Part shown: piece after piece, positions 10,328 to 48,208 of the stretch
Layout: the number at the start of each line of letters is the position of its first letter
Numbering within the stretch: the first letter of the stretch is position 1
NCBI GenBank assembly: GCA_012295275.1
Contig: CM022672.1
Location: 35,005,576-35,069,575, forward strand
DNA length: 64,000 nucleotides
Direction: 5' to 3'
Source of the DNA: Chrysomallon squamiferum
Taxonomy: Eukaryota > Mollusca > Gastropoda > Neomphalida > Peltospiridae
Notes under the pieces: generated by a model
Database searches by the model: none
The model's input: only the letters and a program-made list of their open reading frames with translations
What the model was told of the DNA's origin: nothing
Translations under genes and position numbers: made by a program

Positions 10328-10850
10328 CATTGTGAATTTAGTAACACAGTCTCATTAGAATAGTACATTATTTATGTATTCATTGTGAATATTTAGTAAC
10401 ACAGTCTCATTAGAACAGTAAATTATTTATGTATTCATTGTGAATTTAGTAACACAGTCTCATTAGAACAGTAAATTATTTATGTATTCATTGTGAATTT
10501 AGTAACACAGTCTCATTAGAACAGTAAATTATTTATGTATTCATTGTGAATATTTAGTAACACAATCTCGTTATAACAGTACATTATTTTTGTATTCATT
10601 GTGAATATTTAGCAACACAGTCTCGTTAGAACAGTAAATTATTTATGTATTCATTGTGAATATTTAGTAAAAGTCTCGTTTGAAGAGTAAATTATTTTTG
10701 TATTCATTGTGAATATTTAGTAACAGTCTCTTTAGAAGAGTAAATTATTTATGTATTCATTGTGAATATTTAGTAACACAGTCTCGTTAGAACAGTAAAT
10801 TATTTTTGTATTCATTGTGAATATTTACTAACAGTCTTGTTAGAACTCAG
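10328..10850. repeat. 53/55-bp minisatellite, about ten copies, in the 3' region of gene A
   Basis: The unit is 'cattgtgaat(at)ttagtaa' plus 'cacagtctcattagaacag' and 'taaattatttatgtatt'. Starts lie at 10328, 10381, 10436, 10489, 10542, 10597, 10652, 10705, 10758 and 10813. Spacing alternates between 53 and 55 bases, because a TA is present or absent or other 2-base changes occur. Confidence 0.9.
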
Positions 10851-10926
10851 ACCTCTTCGTTATCTTTCTTATACACAGCTGAAGCTCACCTGAGAAGAAA
10901 ACGTTTTAGTAATATTTTACGTTGGA

Positions 10927-10932
10927 AATAAA
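10927..10932 (+). terminator. Possible polyadenylation signal of gene A
   Basis: AATAAA just downstream of the minisatellite, about 670 bases after the stop codon. In AT-rich DNA this hexamer is common, so the assignment is weak. Confidence 0.35.
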
Positions 10933-11372
10933 CATAATCAAGTTTTAGTGTAGCATATTTTGTAGATTTGTGAATACGTTTCAGTGTGTTGCTCCGCTGA
11001 AACAAAACTGAAAGTCGTACAAGAAGAGAGACTAATTTTATTTATATGAGACACAAGATGCTGATTCACTTACAATAATGTAACGCTGTACAAATTAGTG
11101 TAAACGTTACAACCATACAAGAATGTAGACTAATCTTATTTATAAGATAATGATTCACATAAATATTGTAACGCTGATACAATAGAGTAAACGTTGCAAT
11201 AATACAAGAAACGAGACTAATTTTATTCATCTGAGAGACAGTATGATGACTCACATGGTCAGATCAAGAGTACATTGTACAGACTTACACTAACCAGTTA
11301 GTAAAAATGTATTCAAACGAAACACAGTAAACTAAAACTATTACTTTGTTTATGTTCATCGCGGCCGCATAG

Positions 11373-11468
11373 CTGACACAGACCAGTTAGAAGAACTCAT
11401 GAATTTATGTCAAAGATTAATAAACCAACAAGATGTAAATTATTATGATAAACATGAGTTTGTAAATG
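11373..11468 (+). other. Isolated exon-like open stretch between genes A and B
   Basis: After a tag at 11370-11372 the sequence is open for 96 bases and encodes ADTDQLEELMNLCQRLINQQ followed by DVNYYDKHEFVN, ending at a GT donor (gtatgt). Codon composition looks more coding than its surroundings. There is no similarity to gene B. It could be an alternative 3' exon of gene A, an exon of an unseen gene, or chance. Confidence 0.3.
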
Positions 11469-12313
11469 GTATGTTATTATGAACTGAGTAAAATCAGTTC
11501 AGAGTGATTTGTAATGGTTGTATTGCTTTGAATACAAAAATCAATCCTCGGCGAATAATGCTCATTTCTTTGTTTCTTAAAAGCTACACAAAATCTTTCA
11601 TCGCAACTTCATATATCCTGATAGAGTGATTTATATAAAATGTTACAGCTGTCTATTTTTTTCTCTATATCTGCTTTATTTTCTTTTATGTTTAATAACT
11701 GTGAGGTGGCATACATATATATTTTTTATAACATATTTATAGAAGATTTACAAGATATTTAATGTGTTCAGGATATTTTCAAACAATATTAAAACTAAGA
11801 TTTAAAGACCTTTATTTACAAGAAATATAATGTTTGCTGTCATACACAGTCCTGTAACTTACGATCATAGCGCATAATATCTTTACCAGCTTTACAATCG
11901 CAAATACTAATTTGTGATCTCATAATCTTAACAAGTCCTATATCAGATTTATTTCCCATGAAGTCTTTGATTAGCTGACACAGTACTCAGACATGAAGTA
12001 TATAAAATAACACACATTTAGTGATAGGCGATTCCAAGTAAAATAACATTTATAGTCCAGACAAGATAGGTATGTTTGTTTATGTCTTTCCTTTAGCTTT
12101 AATCAATAATTCTATATATAATTGTTTTATCAGAACCAATCTTTCATTAAATATATTTTCAAACAAGCGAAATTCGTTTATATGTGCATAAAGGTATCAT
12201 GCAGTCGAGTATGTATATTTGTGCGTTGTGTATTTATATATGTACATAAATAAAGAATATACACACACATAATGTATACACTCACAGACACACACACACA
12301 CACACACACACAG

Positions 12314-12349
<36 letters not shown>

Positions 12350-12722
12350 CCGCATAGACATAATACAAGTACGTACGCACACACATAGATGCACATACAT
12401 ATACATGCATACATACATAAAAACTTTCATTTTTATTTTAATTCACATTACTGTTGTATATTTACTACGGTAATTTATAAACTTCAACTCACGTTAAAAC
12501 ATATCTGATCTATGTCCAATGTTAAGGCTACAGACTTTAGTAATTAATATGTCAAGTACTATAATCTGTCATTTGTATAGTTTGATTACTATTAAGTAAA
12601 TATTTACTATCATTTTACACACACACGTACAAACACACTCACTAACATATATATATATATACACACAAACACACACACGTATATATACACAAACACACTA
12701 ACACACATACACACACATACAG

Positions 12723-12754
<32 letters not shown>

Positions 12755-13734
12755 CCAAACACAAAACTACACACAAACATTCAAGCTGATTTGACGGCCG
12801 CGTGGTAATGCAACCACCTTCGGCTGCCTTTGTCGACATCGGCATTTGACGAGATTTGTGAGATGATGAATATTATCTACGTGCAGAGTCTAGTTCAGTG
12901 CTAAACACACACTGTGTGCAGTGCATATGTTAATAAAAAGAAGTAACTGCAGACTAGCATAGTGACATTGTAATAGGAAGAGATTACTCATCAATGTATA
13001 AACTCCGCTAGCTCGTTTCTTACATTTAGCCAGTCATGCGTGTCCTAGATACACGATGTAAATGACATTAAACACTGACCTCTTAACTTCAAACGCTTGT
13101 CTCGTTAGAGAAGAGTCAACTGATCTGTTTTCACTACACTCGACCTAGTCCTCTGTTATGTCTGAAAAAAAACTTACTGCGAAGTACAAGATTATGTATC
13201 ATTGTGGCATTTCTTTCACATACTTTGGTGTATTAATAAAACTTTTATATTATATTATATTACACAATTTTTATTATTATTGTCTGTTTTATCGCAAGAA
13301 CAGTGACGACATAGCAGTAGTTTGATTCAATCTCTCTAAGTCAAACATACAGTTAAGCTTTTTCTTTCATTATTAGATGAATTCAGCAGTATTCTGTAAT
13401 GTATACACACACCCACTCACACGCTCAGTTACAAACATCACAGATGACAATACAGAGATACTGCGACACCGGTCTGATAAAATAATGTATGTGAAAAGAT
13501 TTCTGTCAGTTGTGACCTAATTACAGAACGAGTAAAACGTCTTTTTCCTAGATCTAAATTTAACCTCAGTGTGTTTAATTTAACAGAAACACTCAGTTTT
13601 CAAATCGTATGAACTTTGTACCAGAATATATTACATGGTGTTTTTGTCTTTTCTACTTGTGAGTCATAACAATGAGTCTTGTGTCAGCTCGCAGTTTTAC
13701 TTCCTGATTTGTTTGTCTACGAAACATTCTCGCT

Positions 13735-38407
<24,673 letters not shown>

Positions 38408-38693
38408 TATTTGTCAGTAAAGAGAAAACAGATTTTAGAACAATGGGAATGTTATGAAACGTTTTATTAGATTTTATTACATAGACTGATCAAATTAGTG
38501 CTATTTCATATATTTTGTATAGTATAAGATCTCTTAGTTTCTGTTTATAATTGTACAGTATAACTGACTATGTAATATAACATTATACTTTAAATATTCA
38601 GTATAGTAAATGCTTATTTTGTTATTTAAGGTAATTATATCCTAAGCAGCAAGGTTGTTTTATTTTTTATTTGTCAGTTTAAATATTTAATAA

Positions 38694-38699
38694 TAATAA
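38694..38699 (+). terminator. Possible polyadenylation signal of gene B
   Basis: AATAAA about 290 bases after the stop codon, in a TAA-repeat context. Many such hexamers occur here, so this is a weak call. Confidence 0.35.
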
Positions 38700-38830
38700 A
38701 TAATAATAATAATAAAAAAAGAAACACCAAGAGAAAACAATGTGCTACTGATTGTTTAACACGAAACATGCACCAACACCCGCCAATTATACGTAATCAT
38801 TAGCTTTGTGGTATTTGTGTATTGTTCTTG

Positions 38831-38899
<69 letters not shown>

Positions 38900-40612
38900 T
38901 TATTAAGACATAATAATTAGTCATTTTTTGGCCAGTTTATTTGATTTATTCTAAGATAAATTATTGATGGCTGGTGTTCGGAAATTAGTAAGCTCTGTAA
39001 AATAACATTAAACAGAAGATTATGTCATTATGTCTTGTTCTGAAAACCCATCTGAACGCATCTGAATTTCAAAAGGTAATCACTGATTTCAACAGATGGT
39101 GGATTATGTTTCACTCCATTTGTCATTCTATCCATCGTATGTCTTTTCATCCAGATGTCAAATTTGCTTTAGTGACGATAACTATATATTCATTTTTATT
39201 GATTCATCTACAATTATTTTATAGTTTCATAATTAAACTGTTGATTATATCTTTTAATTTGGCTTTTCAGTGGCTTTTTTTACTTAATTATTTCCTTAAT
39301 TGTTATTAATATATTTTTTCTTAATCAAAACGAAATTTATATTTTATTTACAAATATGTACATCTTGCAATATATCCAGATTAGAAGATATTTTATCAAT
39401 ATTTTTATACATTGGTGTGTGTTATTGTGTGTAATATAGCTAATACTGCATGTGATACATCAGAATGTACTACTCTAGCATTTATTTTAGTTGATATTAT
39501 TATTATTATTATTATTATTGTCTGTAATATAGCTAATCATTGTGATTCATTATTAAAAAGTTATTTTTTATTTTTTTTTTTTTTTTAAAATATATAATTT
39601 ATTTAAGGATAGATGTACTACTCTAGCATCTATTTTAGTTGATATTATTATTATTATTGTTATTAAGCAAAAAAAAAATAAAAAAATGAAATAAAATTTA
39701 ATATGGGGTACTATTCAGTACATTTTCTTATTATTGTGAATATTTTAGGTTTTTTAAATTTTTTTATATATTTATTCTTATCTGTTTATTTTTAATTTAT
39801 TTTCCACAATCGTTGACATTTAACTTAAATCAGATGTTCTTTGTGTCAGAAGATATTAAGTTTACATTTCCTTCAACGAGGTTGTTTCTGCATTACTAAA
39901 TTTTGTTACCTTTATTAAACTTTTGCTTCTGTTTTCATATATTACTTTCTAATCATGGTTTAGAAGACACAATTATTCTAATTTTTGTATTCACTTAATA
40001 TGTAATACTTTAAAATATGATATTAAACGCTATACATTAATTTATTTATCTCTGGTGGAGATTTTTCTTTGTTTGTTTATTTCATTGTGCTACTGTGTAC
40101 ATTCATCAACTGTTTTAATGTTTTAACTACATTTGTTTGTTACCACAAAGGCAAGGACGTGATGCAGATATAGCAAACATTACAACTCAAGTGAATTTAC
40201 CTTCAAATATGTAAGCATATTTCTTTACTTCTTCCATGTTCAGTTCAGCGATGTCTATACCCCAGTGTAGTTCAAGATGGAGCAGTTATATTAACTAGGA
40301 AAAGACACATATATATAAATAACCGGTTTGGCTATGTTATGAAGAAAACACGACGACAACAACGACAGTAATAATAATAAATCTAATAATAATAATATAT
40401 GTTATTCAATTCAGTTGAATAATAATAATTATAATTAATTATCAATAATTGAGCGATAACGACTCTGGTTAAGATAAAAATGCTACAAAACATAATTAAC
40501 ATTTCCTGAAGTAGAAGAAGACATATCAATTACTATTTATCCTGGAAAATTTATTTTCTCAATCACACTGTTGTAGAAAACAAGTGCTGATATTTCGTTT
40601 TTAGTCAAAGTT

Positions 40613-40655
<43 letters not shown>

Positions 40656-40960
40656 CTGTGTGAGAACTATATCTCAGCAGATAAAGTTGTACGGTTAAAA
40701 ATAATTTATCATCATGAAAATGTCAAAAATGACAGATATCATTTTTCTCTTTCAGTATTAGAAAAATACTTTTAAACAATTTAGCATTTATAACATATTA
40801 TGAATATGGGATGACAACGTAAAATATATCAGATAATTTAGATTCATTATAAACACATGTAATCATGTAGTATTCTTTTAACAGCGTCTTTTAAAGCACA
40901 AAACATTCACTTCAATGAAGGAATGTATGTTAGAAATATATATTTATCTCGTAAATGAGA
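38700..40960. other. Intergenic AT-rich DNA after gene B
   Basis: No gene seen. Contains (TTA)n at 38833-38889, an imperfect 143-base tandem duplication (units starting near 39467 and 39610, each with 'actactctagca(t/c)(t/c)tattttag') and (TA)n at 40618-40650. Confidence 0.7.
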
Positions 40961-41003
40961 TAAACAAACACTTTACATAGCAATATGGTTATAGATTAAA
41001 AAC

Positions 41004-41703
41004 ATGTGTAAGTTAGATTCTTGGCAGACTAAGATTTTGATTCGCCAGCATCGGGACAAGCAACAAGAGCAACAATTTGGAACAATGGACGACGGTGACT
41101 TCTGTTTTGAAATGGATTTATTTGAAGACGAAACCACACGAATAACGATGACACGTCTTCCACCACAACAACAACAGCAGCAGTCAATTGCAGGAAAATC
41201 AGCTTCATGATAAGAACGTCGTCCGCTGACAGGAGTCAAAAGAAAGACAGGAGTCAAAAGAGAGACAGGAGTCAAAAGAGAGACAGAAGCTGCAAGAAAA
41301 GTCAGTTTAATACCAGAGTTCGACGCAGATGAAAGTGATGGCGGCTCTAAGAAAAGTGAAATTTAATGATAACATCACTGACATCACTGAATGTCTTTCA
41401 GAAACGTCAGGGGCTGCTACAGAAACGGCACTGGTCGACTGGGTGTGGCACCACAAGGAACGATCAGATAAAGATTGAGAAAAACTGAGCAAGTTAGGTG
41501 GTTTTAAATATATGAAAACAAATCCAAATCTCGAACGCGTAATCAAAGAACTGCTGGTGACAATGGAACATAGATATTTCGGATCCTTTATCGACTATGT
41601 AAGACATCAAAACATTCCTCACAGATCTACCAACGGCCTTAAAGTAGCTAGCCCAGAAGTCCGAGATGAATTTCGTAATCTGGTGTCAGCTGGCCAATAC
41701 TGA
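41004..41703 (+). pseudogene. Decayed coding remnant, family not recognised
   Basis: This block is GC-richer than its surroundings and open in pieces across frames: 41004-41210 (with a polyglutamine-like run of CAA/CAG), an 18-base unit repeated three times around 41228-41285, and 41338-41703. The last reads MAALRKVKFNDNITDITECL, then a TGA at 41476-41478, then KLSKLGGFKYMKTNPNLERV and SFIDYVRHQNIPHRSTNG to a final TGA. The mix of a stop and frame changes in an otherwise coding-looking stretch indicates a pseudogene. The lack of introns suggests a retrocopy. I do not recognise the parent. Confidence 0.5.
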
Positions 41704-42277
41704 TGCTACAGACATCGCAGCTAAAACTGTTGTCATCTTGGAAAAAAATATGATGTATCCAAGCTGCGTTTTAAATTAAATTAAATATACAGGGGCAACA
41801 ACTGTTGTGATCTTACTGCATGATGGGTGAAAGAGTTATCTCCCGTAATTAATTATGCCGTAGTCTTAAATTGTTAAAAACACCCGTTGTTTTATGTTCG
41901 GTACTTGAAAGGTAAACAACGTTTTAAATTTATCCAACGACGGCATAACGTCATTTAACCACAGACAGATTTTGTTCGCATCATGTAACCAAATCCACAT
42001 ACTGAATTCGTGATTTTTTAACTGGTCATCGACTTGGTAATAAACGGATGTCGACGCCGAATATGTCTAATTTATGCATTTCGTCGAATTGTATACCCGG
42101 AAGTGTGTTCTGTTCTTTAAAAAAAAATCACGTCTGGCATTATTAAACTTGTTTTTACCCAGCTCATAATCGGACTTTTACGTTTAGCAGTCACTTCTGG
42201 AAATATTTGCTGAACGTTGTGTAACTCCGCTTGTTTCATTAACGCTAAACTTTCGGAATTTGTCATTGGAAAATACG

Positions 42278-42281
42278 TGCT

Positions 42282-42323
<42 letters not shown>

Positions 42324-42452
42324 TTACTTAATGAGGCATTCCACTACTACTGGGACTCTGATATCTTTGCCACGTTATCAGCGATGGATCAGTTATATAT
42401 TTTATGTATTTATGCATTTGTACTTTAATTTACAACCTTAATTTTATTACAG

Positions 42453-42513
<61 letters not shown>
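42278..42513. repeat. (TA)n and (TTA)n microsatellites
   Basis: (AT)n at 42283-42319 and (ATT)n at 42455-42513, followed by a T tract. No gene in 41.7-43.3 kb. Confidence 0.9.
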
Positions 42514-42515
<2 letters not shown>

Positions 42516-43365
42516 TTTTTTTTTTTTTTTTTTAAATTAAAAATAAATAAAAATAAACTCGATAGAAACGGAAACCGCATTTGTGACGATTCTCAGAATT
42601 CACATCTTCCCGCAACTATAATAATTGGTTCCTTTTCTTTATAATAATTTTAACAGACTACCAGAATTATTTATTTAATGACGTCTCTTAATTTATAATA
42701 ATAATAATAATAAATTATCTCGAGGAAACCTGTGTACTGTAAAACGTTTTGGTATTACATCGTAAACATCAGGATTATTAATTAAGCCTGGAACCAGCCA
42801 AAAGTGAAAACACGTGAAACATTAAAATTCTTCTTTTTTTTCTTCTTTTTTTAGTTTTTTTTTTTAATATATTTTATTTATTTCTATTTTCAGTTCCAAA
42901 CATCCAATAGTGTTATAAACTAAATTAAATAAATAAAATAAAATAAAATAAAAAAATAAATCACACCTAAATAATGATTTTGGATGAAAGTTTCCCTGTA
43001 AAGTGTTTAAAGATATAAGAATTAAAGAAGGACTGTTTTTTGGTTGTGTTGTTCAGATTGCAGAGAATGTTTTGACAGTTGAACATTAGACAAAATAAAA
43101 CTGCCGTTACTGTTATAGACTAGATTAACAGCTACAGCGTGCTGTTTATTGTTAATACCAACGACAGGTTAAAACTAGTTTATCCTGATATATTTGATGA
43201 AAGACTAGTTAGATACTCAGTGTCGCGCTGGTCTGTTTGTAATAGAAGCGCTATTTGTAATAAAGTGTAATTTGTTACCTTACTTCCGCATGCGTATGGA
43301 TACGCATTGTGCGATTTTTTAGACATAATTATCAGAACCCGCACCAGTTTATTTTAATCTAAACC

Positions 43366-43614
43366 AGTGATTCTCAACCAGCGGGCCGCGAGATCTTCCT
43401 AAGTGTGCCACAGAATTCTGTAGAAAAAAAATAAATCCAAATCTCATTCGTACTCATTGCGTTCTACATAGAGAAGTATACTGTCTATGACATGCCATGT
43501 TTTTATTTTGCAAAATTCAAATATTTTACATATATATTTAGCCAGGTGAGCCGCTTTTTTTTTCATGTATTCTAAGGTATGGCGTTGGCGAAACAAACAG
43601 GTTGAGGACCACTG
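43366..43614. mobile_element. hAT-like MITE
   Basis: Terminal inverted repeats CAGTGATTCTCAACC at the left and GGTTGAGGACCACTG at the right match at 13 of 15 positions and fit the CAGTGGTTCTCAA ends of hAT/Charlie-type elements. The interior (gggccgcgaga, gtgtgccacagaattctg) resembles non-autonomous hAT elements, with no transposase. I could not find a clear 8-base target duplication. Confidence 0.75.
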
Positions 43615-44091
43615 ATGTATTTAGTGGGGTTCGACACGTGGCCCAGCTGGAACAAACACCTTCCCCTTGAATATCATACATGAAATGTCTGGTCGCTTTG
43701 TTGTTTATTAGTATGCCATTTTTATTTCAAAAGCTGTTCTTGTTAAAATAATAATTATTATTCCTGTTTTTTTTTATTATTGGATCGTGCGTACAAAAAA
43801 ATCAGCAGCATTACATTTTAAACACACACACACGCACAACATAATAAATCTTAACATAGTATTGTTTTTTTTTTTTTTTTTTTCATAATTTTACTATTAT
43901 ATTTTGAGTGACTTACTAATTTATAGTTTTGTTTATAATTCATAAATTTTGATAGGACTACTTAAATTTACAGAATAATTCATCATCTGTTCAGTTTTTA
44001 AGCATTATTCTTAAAATACTCTCATTGTAATTATCAGGAAAGGGCATTCAAAAAGTCGTCTTTATTATATATTTTTGAACTTCTTTTCTAA

Positions 44092-44138
<47 letters not shown>

Positions 44139-44439
44139 TTTTATTTTATTTTTTTATTATTATTATTATTATTTTTTTTTCCCCGTCTGGAAATGAATGC
44201 CTTTTAAATGGGATAAAATAATACTTTATTTAACAATAGTAAAAAAAGAAAATGCATCGGCACAGTTATTCTCTAACATATCTGGTTATTCATACTGAAC
44301 AAATGTATAACCACATCAGTAATCGCTCGGTTTCTTTTCTTTGACTAATCATGAAAAATATAACAGTCAACTGTTAAATAACGGTAGTCTCGAAATTATA
44401 TTGTGCTAATTTATTCGAAGCACATGCTTTGATTCACAA

Positions 44440-44515
44440 CTACAATAGGAAGTGACGCTAGAATATGAATTGTGGGATAAATGGCGGCGCGTTAGAGAAA
44501 ATAGCGGACCAGACG
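44440..44515 (+). promoter_or_regulatory. First exon and probable promoter region of gene C (YY1-like site, short uORF)
   Basis: 'gggataaATGGCGGCGCGTTAG' contains the ATGGCGGC core bound by YY1 in many TATA-less animal promoters, and also a four-codon upstream ORF (M-A-A-R-stop). The sequence ends in a perfect donor, acg-gtaagt, at 44516. It is the only GC-rich spot for several kb. The exon start is not determinable. Confidence 0.6.
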
Positions 44516-45757
44516 GTAAGTTATATTTTTATTATTATTATTTTAATATTAATTTTTGTTCGAGGATATTCTTTGAAATGTCTGTGATTAATGGCATTAT
44601 TAATTGATATAATTTTAATAAATGTATACCAGTTTATTTATATTTTTATCACATGAAATTATGGCAATCAAGATAATGTAATTCTCGTAAGATCTGATAA
44701 AGTTCAAGTAAATGAAAGGTTAGGTTATTCTAATTGACAGGAAAAAAATCTCATTAAAATCTGTTGACATTTAATCTGTCACCCAAGTAACTCAAAGTTT
44801 GGTTTTTCTGACTGAATATTTTGAGTTTTCTGTGATATACAGACATGTCAGAATGGAGGAGCTCTGACGTCTGCAAATGCAGTGACATATTTCGTTTTTC
44901 TGTCTTACTGATCATTGACTGTGTTAATTGGCCGAAGTTTTAGAAACAGTTTACGCGAACACTTACTATACAGTTATGTTTTCATCTAACAATCGTAACT
45001 GCAGGGTTTAAGGCCTGTCAGAGTTTTTTAATTATTGCCAGACTATCAGAAAATGGTCACACTTTGCCCTGTATGTTTGTGCTAAAACAAAACAAAATAA
45101 AATAAAACGAAGTAATAAAACAATAACATTTGTAATAACAGACCCATCATAAACATCTTGATAGAATTTTAAGTATATGTTATTGCTTTTTCCAAGATAT
45201 GAATAAGAATAAAATAAGATAACTTTAATTTTCTTTTTTTCTATTCTTTCTTTTTCTATTCTTTTAATACTTTTTTATATTTATTATCTACTATGATATC
45301 TACTTAGTCAGAGCTGTTCCAAATTTGTATTGCTTTGTAAGTATTATAAATACATTGTGACTTGAAATCATTCCTAAATCCTACAGCAGTGTTCATCTTT
45401 TCACCAAAAATAACTGCTCTGCACACACACGCACACACATGCACACTCACACACACTTACTTACTTTCATTTCTTCTGTTTAGACCTCATAGTAAAGCTT
45501 CTACCAAGATTCAGGATCTTAGTCTTGTTAACTTGTATCAAACCCAATCTGATATAAGTCATTCCTTCAATTAGGCTGGATAGAACATAATTACGGAAAC
45601 AATTAAGGCATTCCTGAAGTTTGAATAAATGCTACTTTCTGTAATTATGTTCCATGATTCATTTTGAAAGCAAAACATTTAATAACTGTGGATACAACTA
45701 TTACAAGATGTAGTAGACATCAAATATTCAATGAAGTGCTACCCGTGTGAGAAATAC

Positions 45758-45788
<31 letters not shown>

Positions 45789-48208
45789 AATGATGAAAAA
45801 TGAAGAAAGAAATTAAACAAAGGTGATTTATTTTAAATAATATTTCCACTGATTCTCACAGCTTTCAGCTGAAACGCTAAAGTTCTTGATGTTGTAGCTG
45901 ATTAATTCCTCTTTCAGAGACCAGATTCTGGTCCACTCATCTTGTCTGTGGTAGATAGGGTAGGGTTTGTGGCATTTTGCTGCTGAATTGGCATAATTTC
46001 TGTCTTAGCCTGATCAAAGAGTTTTTGCCTTCAATGTATCTACATGCTTAATGACTAGCACAGCCATGTGGTTGTGCTGCATCTGTTCTGCCATCTGTAA
46101 CATGTTGTTCATAGTCACAGCATAATCAGTCAAATTTTGTTACTGTGAGGATAAATAAATAAATAAAAATTAAAAAATTAAACACAAATACACAAAAAAC
46201 ACATAAATAAAATGCAGAAGAAAGGGAAACAAAGCACCAAGTGCAATTTTGAATTATATATTAAAAAAATCATGATCAGAAGGGCTAACAAAATAAAGAG
46301 AAATATCCCTGCATACCAAGTAAATGTTTAAAATGTACCATGATTTTTATAAATATCAAACTACACATCATGCATTTTTTTGTGCTTTCAATCAACACAC
46401 TTTAGTGGTTCTGGATGGGCTTATCCAATGTATAATCATCACTTTTACAAGGTAAATTCAGGTGAATGATAAATTAATGTCAGTTATCTTGTAAGCCATC
46501 ACTGGCTTCACTGTCATTTAAACTGGCATGTTATATGGCATTATATTCATAATTGCTAATCTCAACTGAATGAAAAGTCTCAAAGTCCATGTTATCTCAT
46601 ATTTCAATCTGAAATTGCCATTACTGTTCTGAACATAATTTTTTTTTTTTTCATTTTCATATATTTTTTAAAAATATCAAAACATTGATATAAATCCAGA
46701 AGAGCTGAATCAAAAGTTGCTAAAAACGTAATGTGCAGATTCATGCAATGTGTGTTATTTATGTCCTTTACGGTCTTGCAAAATTTTACCTAAATATAGG
46801 GGAAACTGAGAACTGATGATCCATTTTCAAGATATTTGGCCATTTTATCCAACCCTTCATAACTTGTGATAGCAACACTGTTGCTGCTAACAGAGGCATT
46901 ATTGCTCTTGATTACAGTCTATATATTACATATGCATACAGTGGTACCTGATTGTTTTTCTGTAGATAAGTGGATACATGGAGAGTATTTTCTTACTATT
47001 ATTCCACTGCTAAAGCATACAGTCATACTGATCTGCATTTGTTTTCTCGAAAATAAATAATTTTATTGTACAGCAGATTTATAATAAGCATGCCCATTTC
47101 CTGCACTGAACAATCCATGAAGGGAGTGTTGTTTTTGTCAGATGACAAGAGCCTGCAAACTGCAATCATCAAATGCTTTCCTGCCAGACTCTGTGAGTTC
47201 AAACCATGTAATTTTGATAATTCAAATATTCAACACAGTTCCATGCATTTTTGTTTTGTATACACTGTGTCTTAGTGAACTTTTTTCTGTCAAAAGGATG
47301 GTGTGGCTGGCACCAGTCAGAGCTATAATTGAGTTTCACACTTCAGATATTTGCAGTGTATTTTAGGAGAAAGATGTGATGCTTGCTATGCCAGTGTCTT
47401 GCCATGATGATTTATGTTTGTTGTGGTTACTGGTGTGAAGATTGTTAATAAAACAATTATCTGTAATTTGTCTAGTTAAAATAACGTAAAATAAAATAAA
47501 ATAAAATAAAATAAAATAAAATAAAATAAAATTTAAAATAAATAAATCAATAAATAAAAACAATAATAATAACCAACAGACAATTTATAGTTTTTAATGA
47601 AATACAAATTTCTATTTATAATCTAAATGCAATCAATGAAATATGATACAAGATATTGTTGACATGGTAGTGCAGACCAGTGAGATGTCCACTGACAATG
47701 TGTTAAGCTGTTGTTCAGTAAATGTGATGCCGTCCCAAACCATAATGGACCCACCTCCAAAACAGCCTAACATTTAGCTCTTGGAAGTACTCATTATGTT
47801 TACACCACACCCTCTTGTGTCTGTCATGGAAGTCCAGTGTGAAACTGGATTCATCAGAAAACATGACATTAAACATGAATTGTCCCAGCACTGACACCAG
47901 TGATGTCTTTTAACTGTGTGATGGTCGGTTAAATGTGGAATTACATGAGGGCACTGTGCATGCAAATGTTACCTGCATTGCTGATATTTAATTGTATTAC
48001 CACTTATTCTTACTGTACTTTTTTTTAATAAAAATTAAGTTTTTTTTTATGTTTGTTCTTCATATTTATTATGCATGATATTCTACACATGAATTTTAAG
48101 AATTTTAGACACATTAATGAAAAACAAACCAACCTTATTTTTATCATATTATTTATATTTTATTTATTTATTTATTTATTTATTTTTATTTTATTTTTAT
48201 TTTTTCAG
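44516..48208 (+). other. Large 5' intron of gene C
   Basis: No exon seen. It contains a 28-base A tract (about 45759-45786), a (TAAAA)n run (47488-47530) and the Tc1-like remnant at 47690-47990. Its acceptor is the T-rich tract ending tttttcag at 48208. Confidence 0.65.
47690..47990 (-). mobile_element. Tc1/mariner-like transposase remnant
   Basis: On the minus strand one frame reads VMFSDESSFTLDFHDRHKRV and W..HNEY, the second catalytic Asp region of Tc1-type DDE transposases (F-S/T-D-E-S-x-F), followed by a WVHYG that corresponds to the VWGGI segment. A second frame upstream reads HAQCPHVIPHLTDHH, matching the region before it. The frame change and short length show a dead fragment. Confidence 0.8.

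Larger units (their letters stand above)
10860..13734. other. Intergenic region between genes A and B
   Basis: Apart from the exon-like stretch at 11373, I see low-complexity DNA: mixed (CA)n with (TA)n at 12284-12350 and (CA)n at 12617-12751. A small GC-richer patch (about 12790-12845) resembles nothing I recognise. The promoter of gene B should lie in the last few hundred bases. 'aatatatta' at 13624 is a possible but unproven TATA-like element. Confidence 0.6.

Noticed and set aside
10328-10850. Repeat array as a CRISPR
   Set aside because: Units are contiguous with no unique spacers, and the DNA is eukaryotic.
41476-41478. TGA in the 41-kb remnant as a selenocysteine codon
   Set aside because: Neighbouring frame changes show decay, and I saw no reason to expect a selenoprotein.
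45759-45786. A tract as the tail of a retroposon
   Set aside because: No recognisable tRNA-like head or target duplication upstream. A simple A run is enough explanation.
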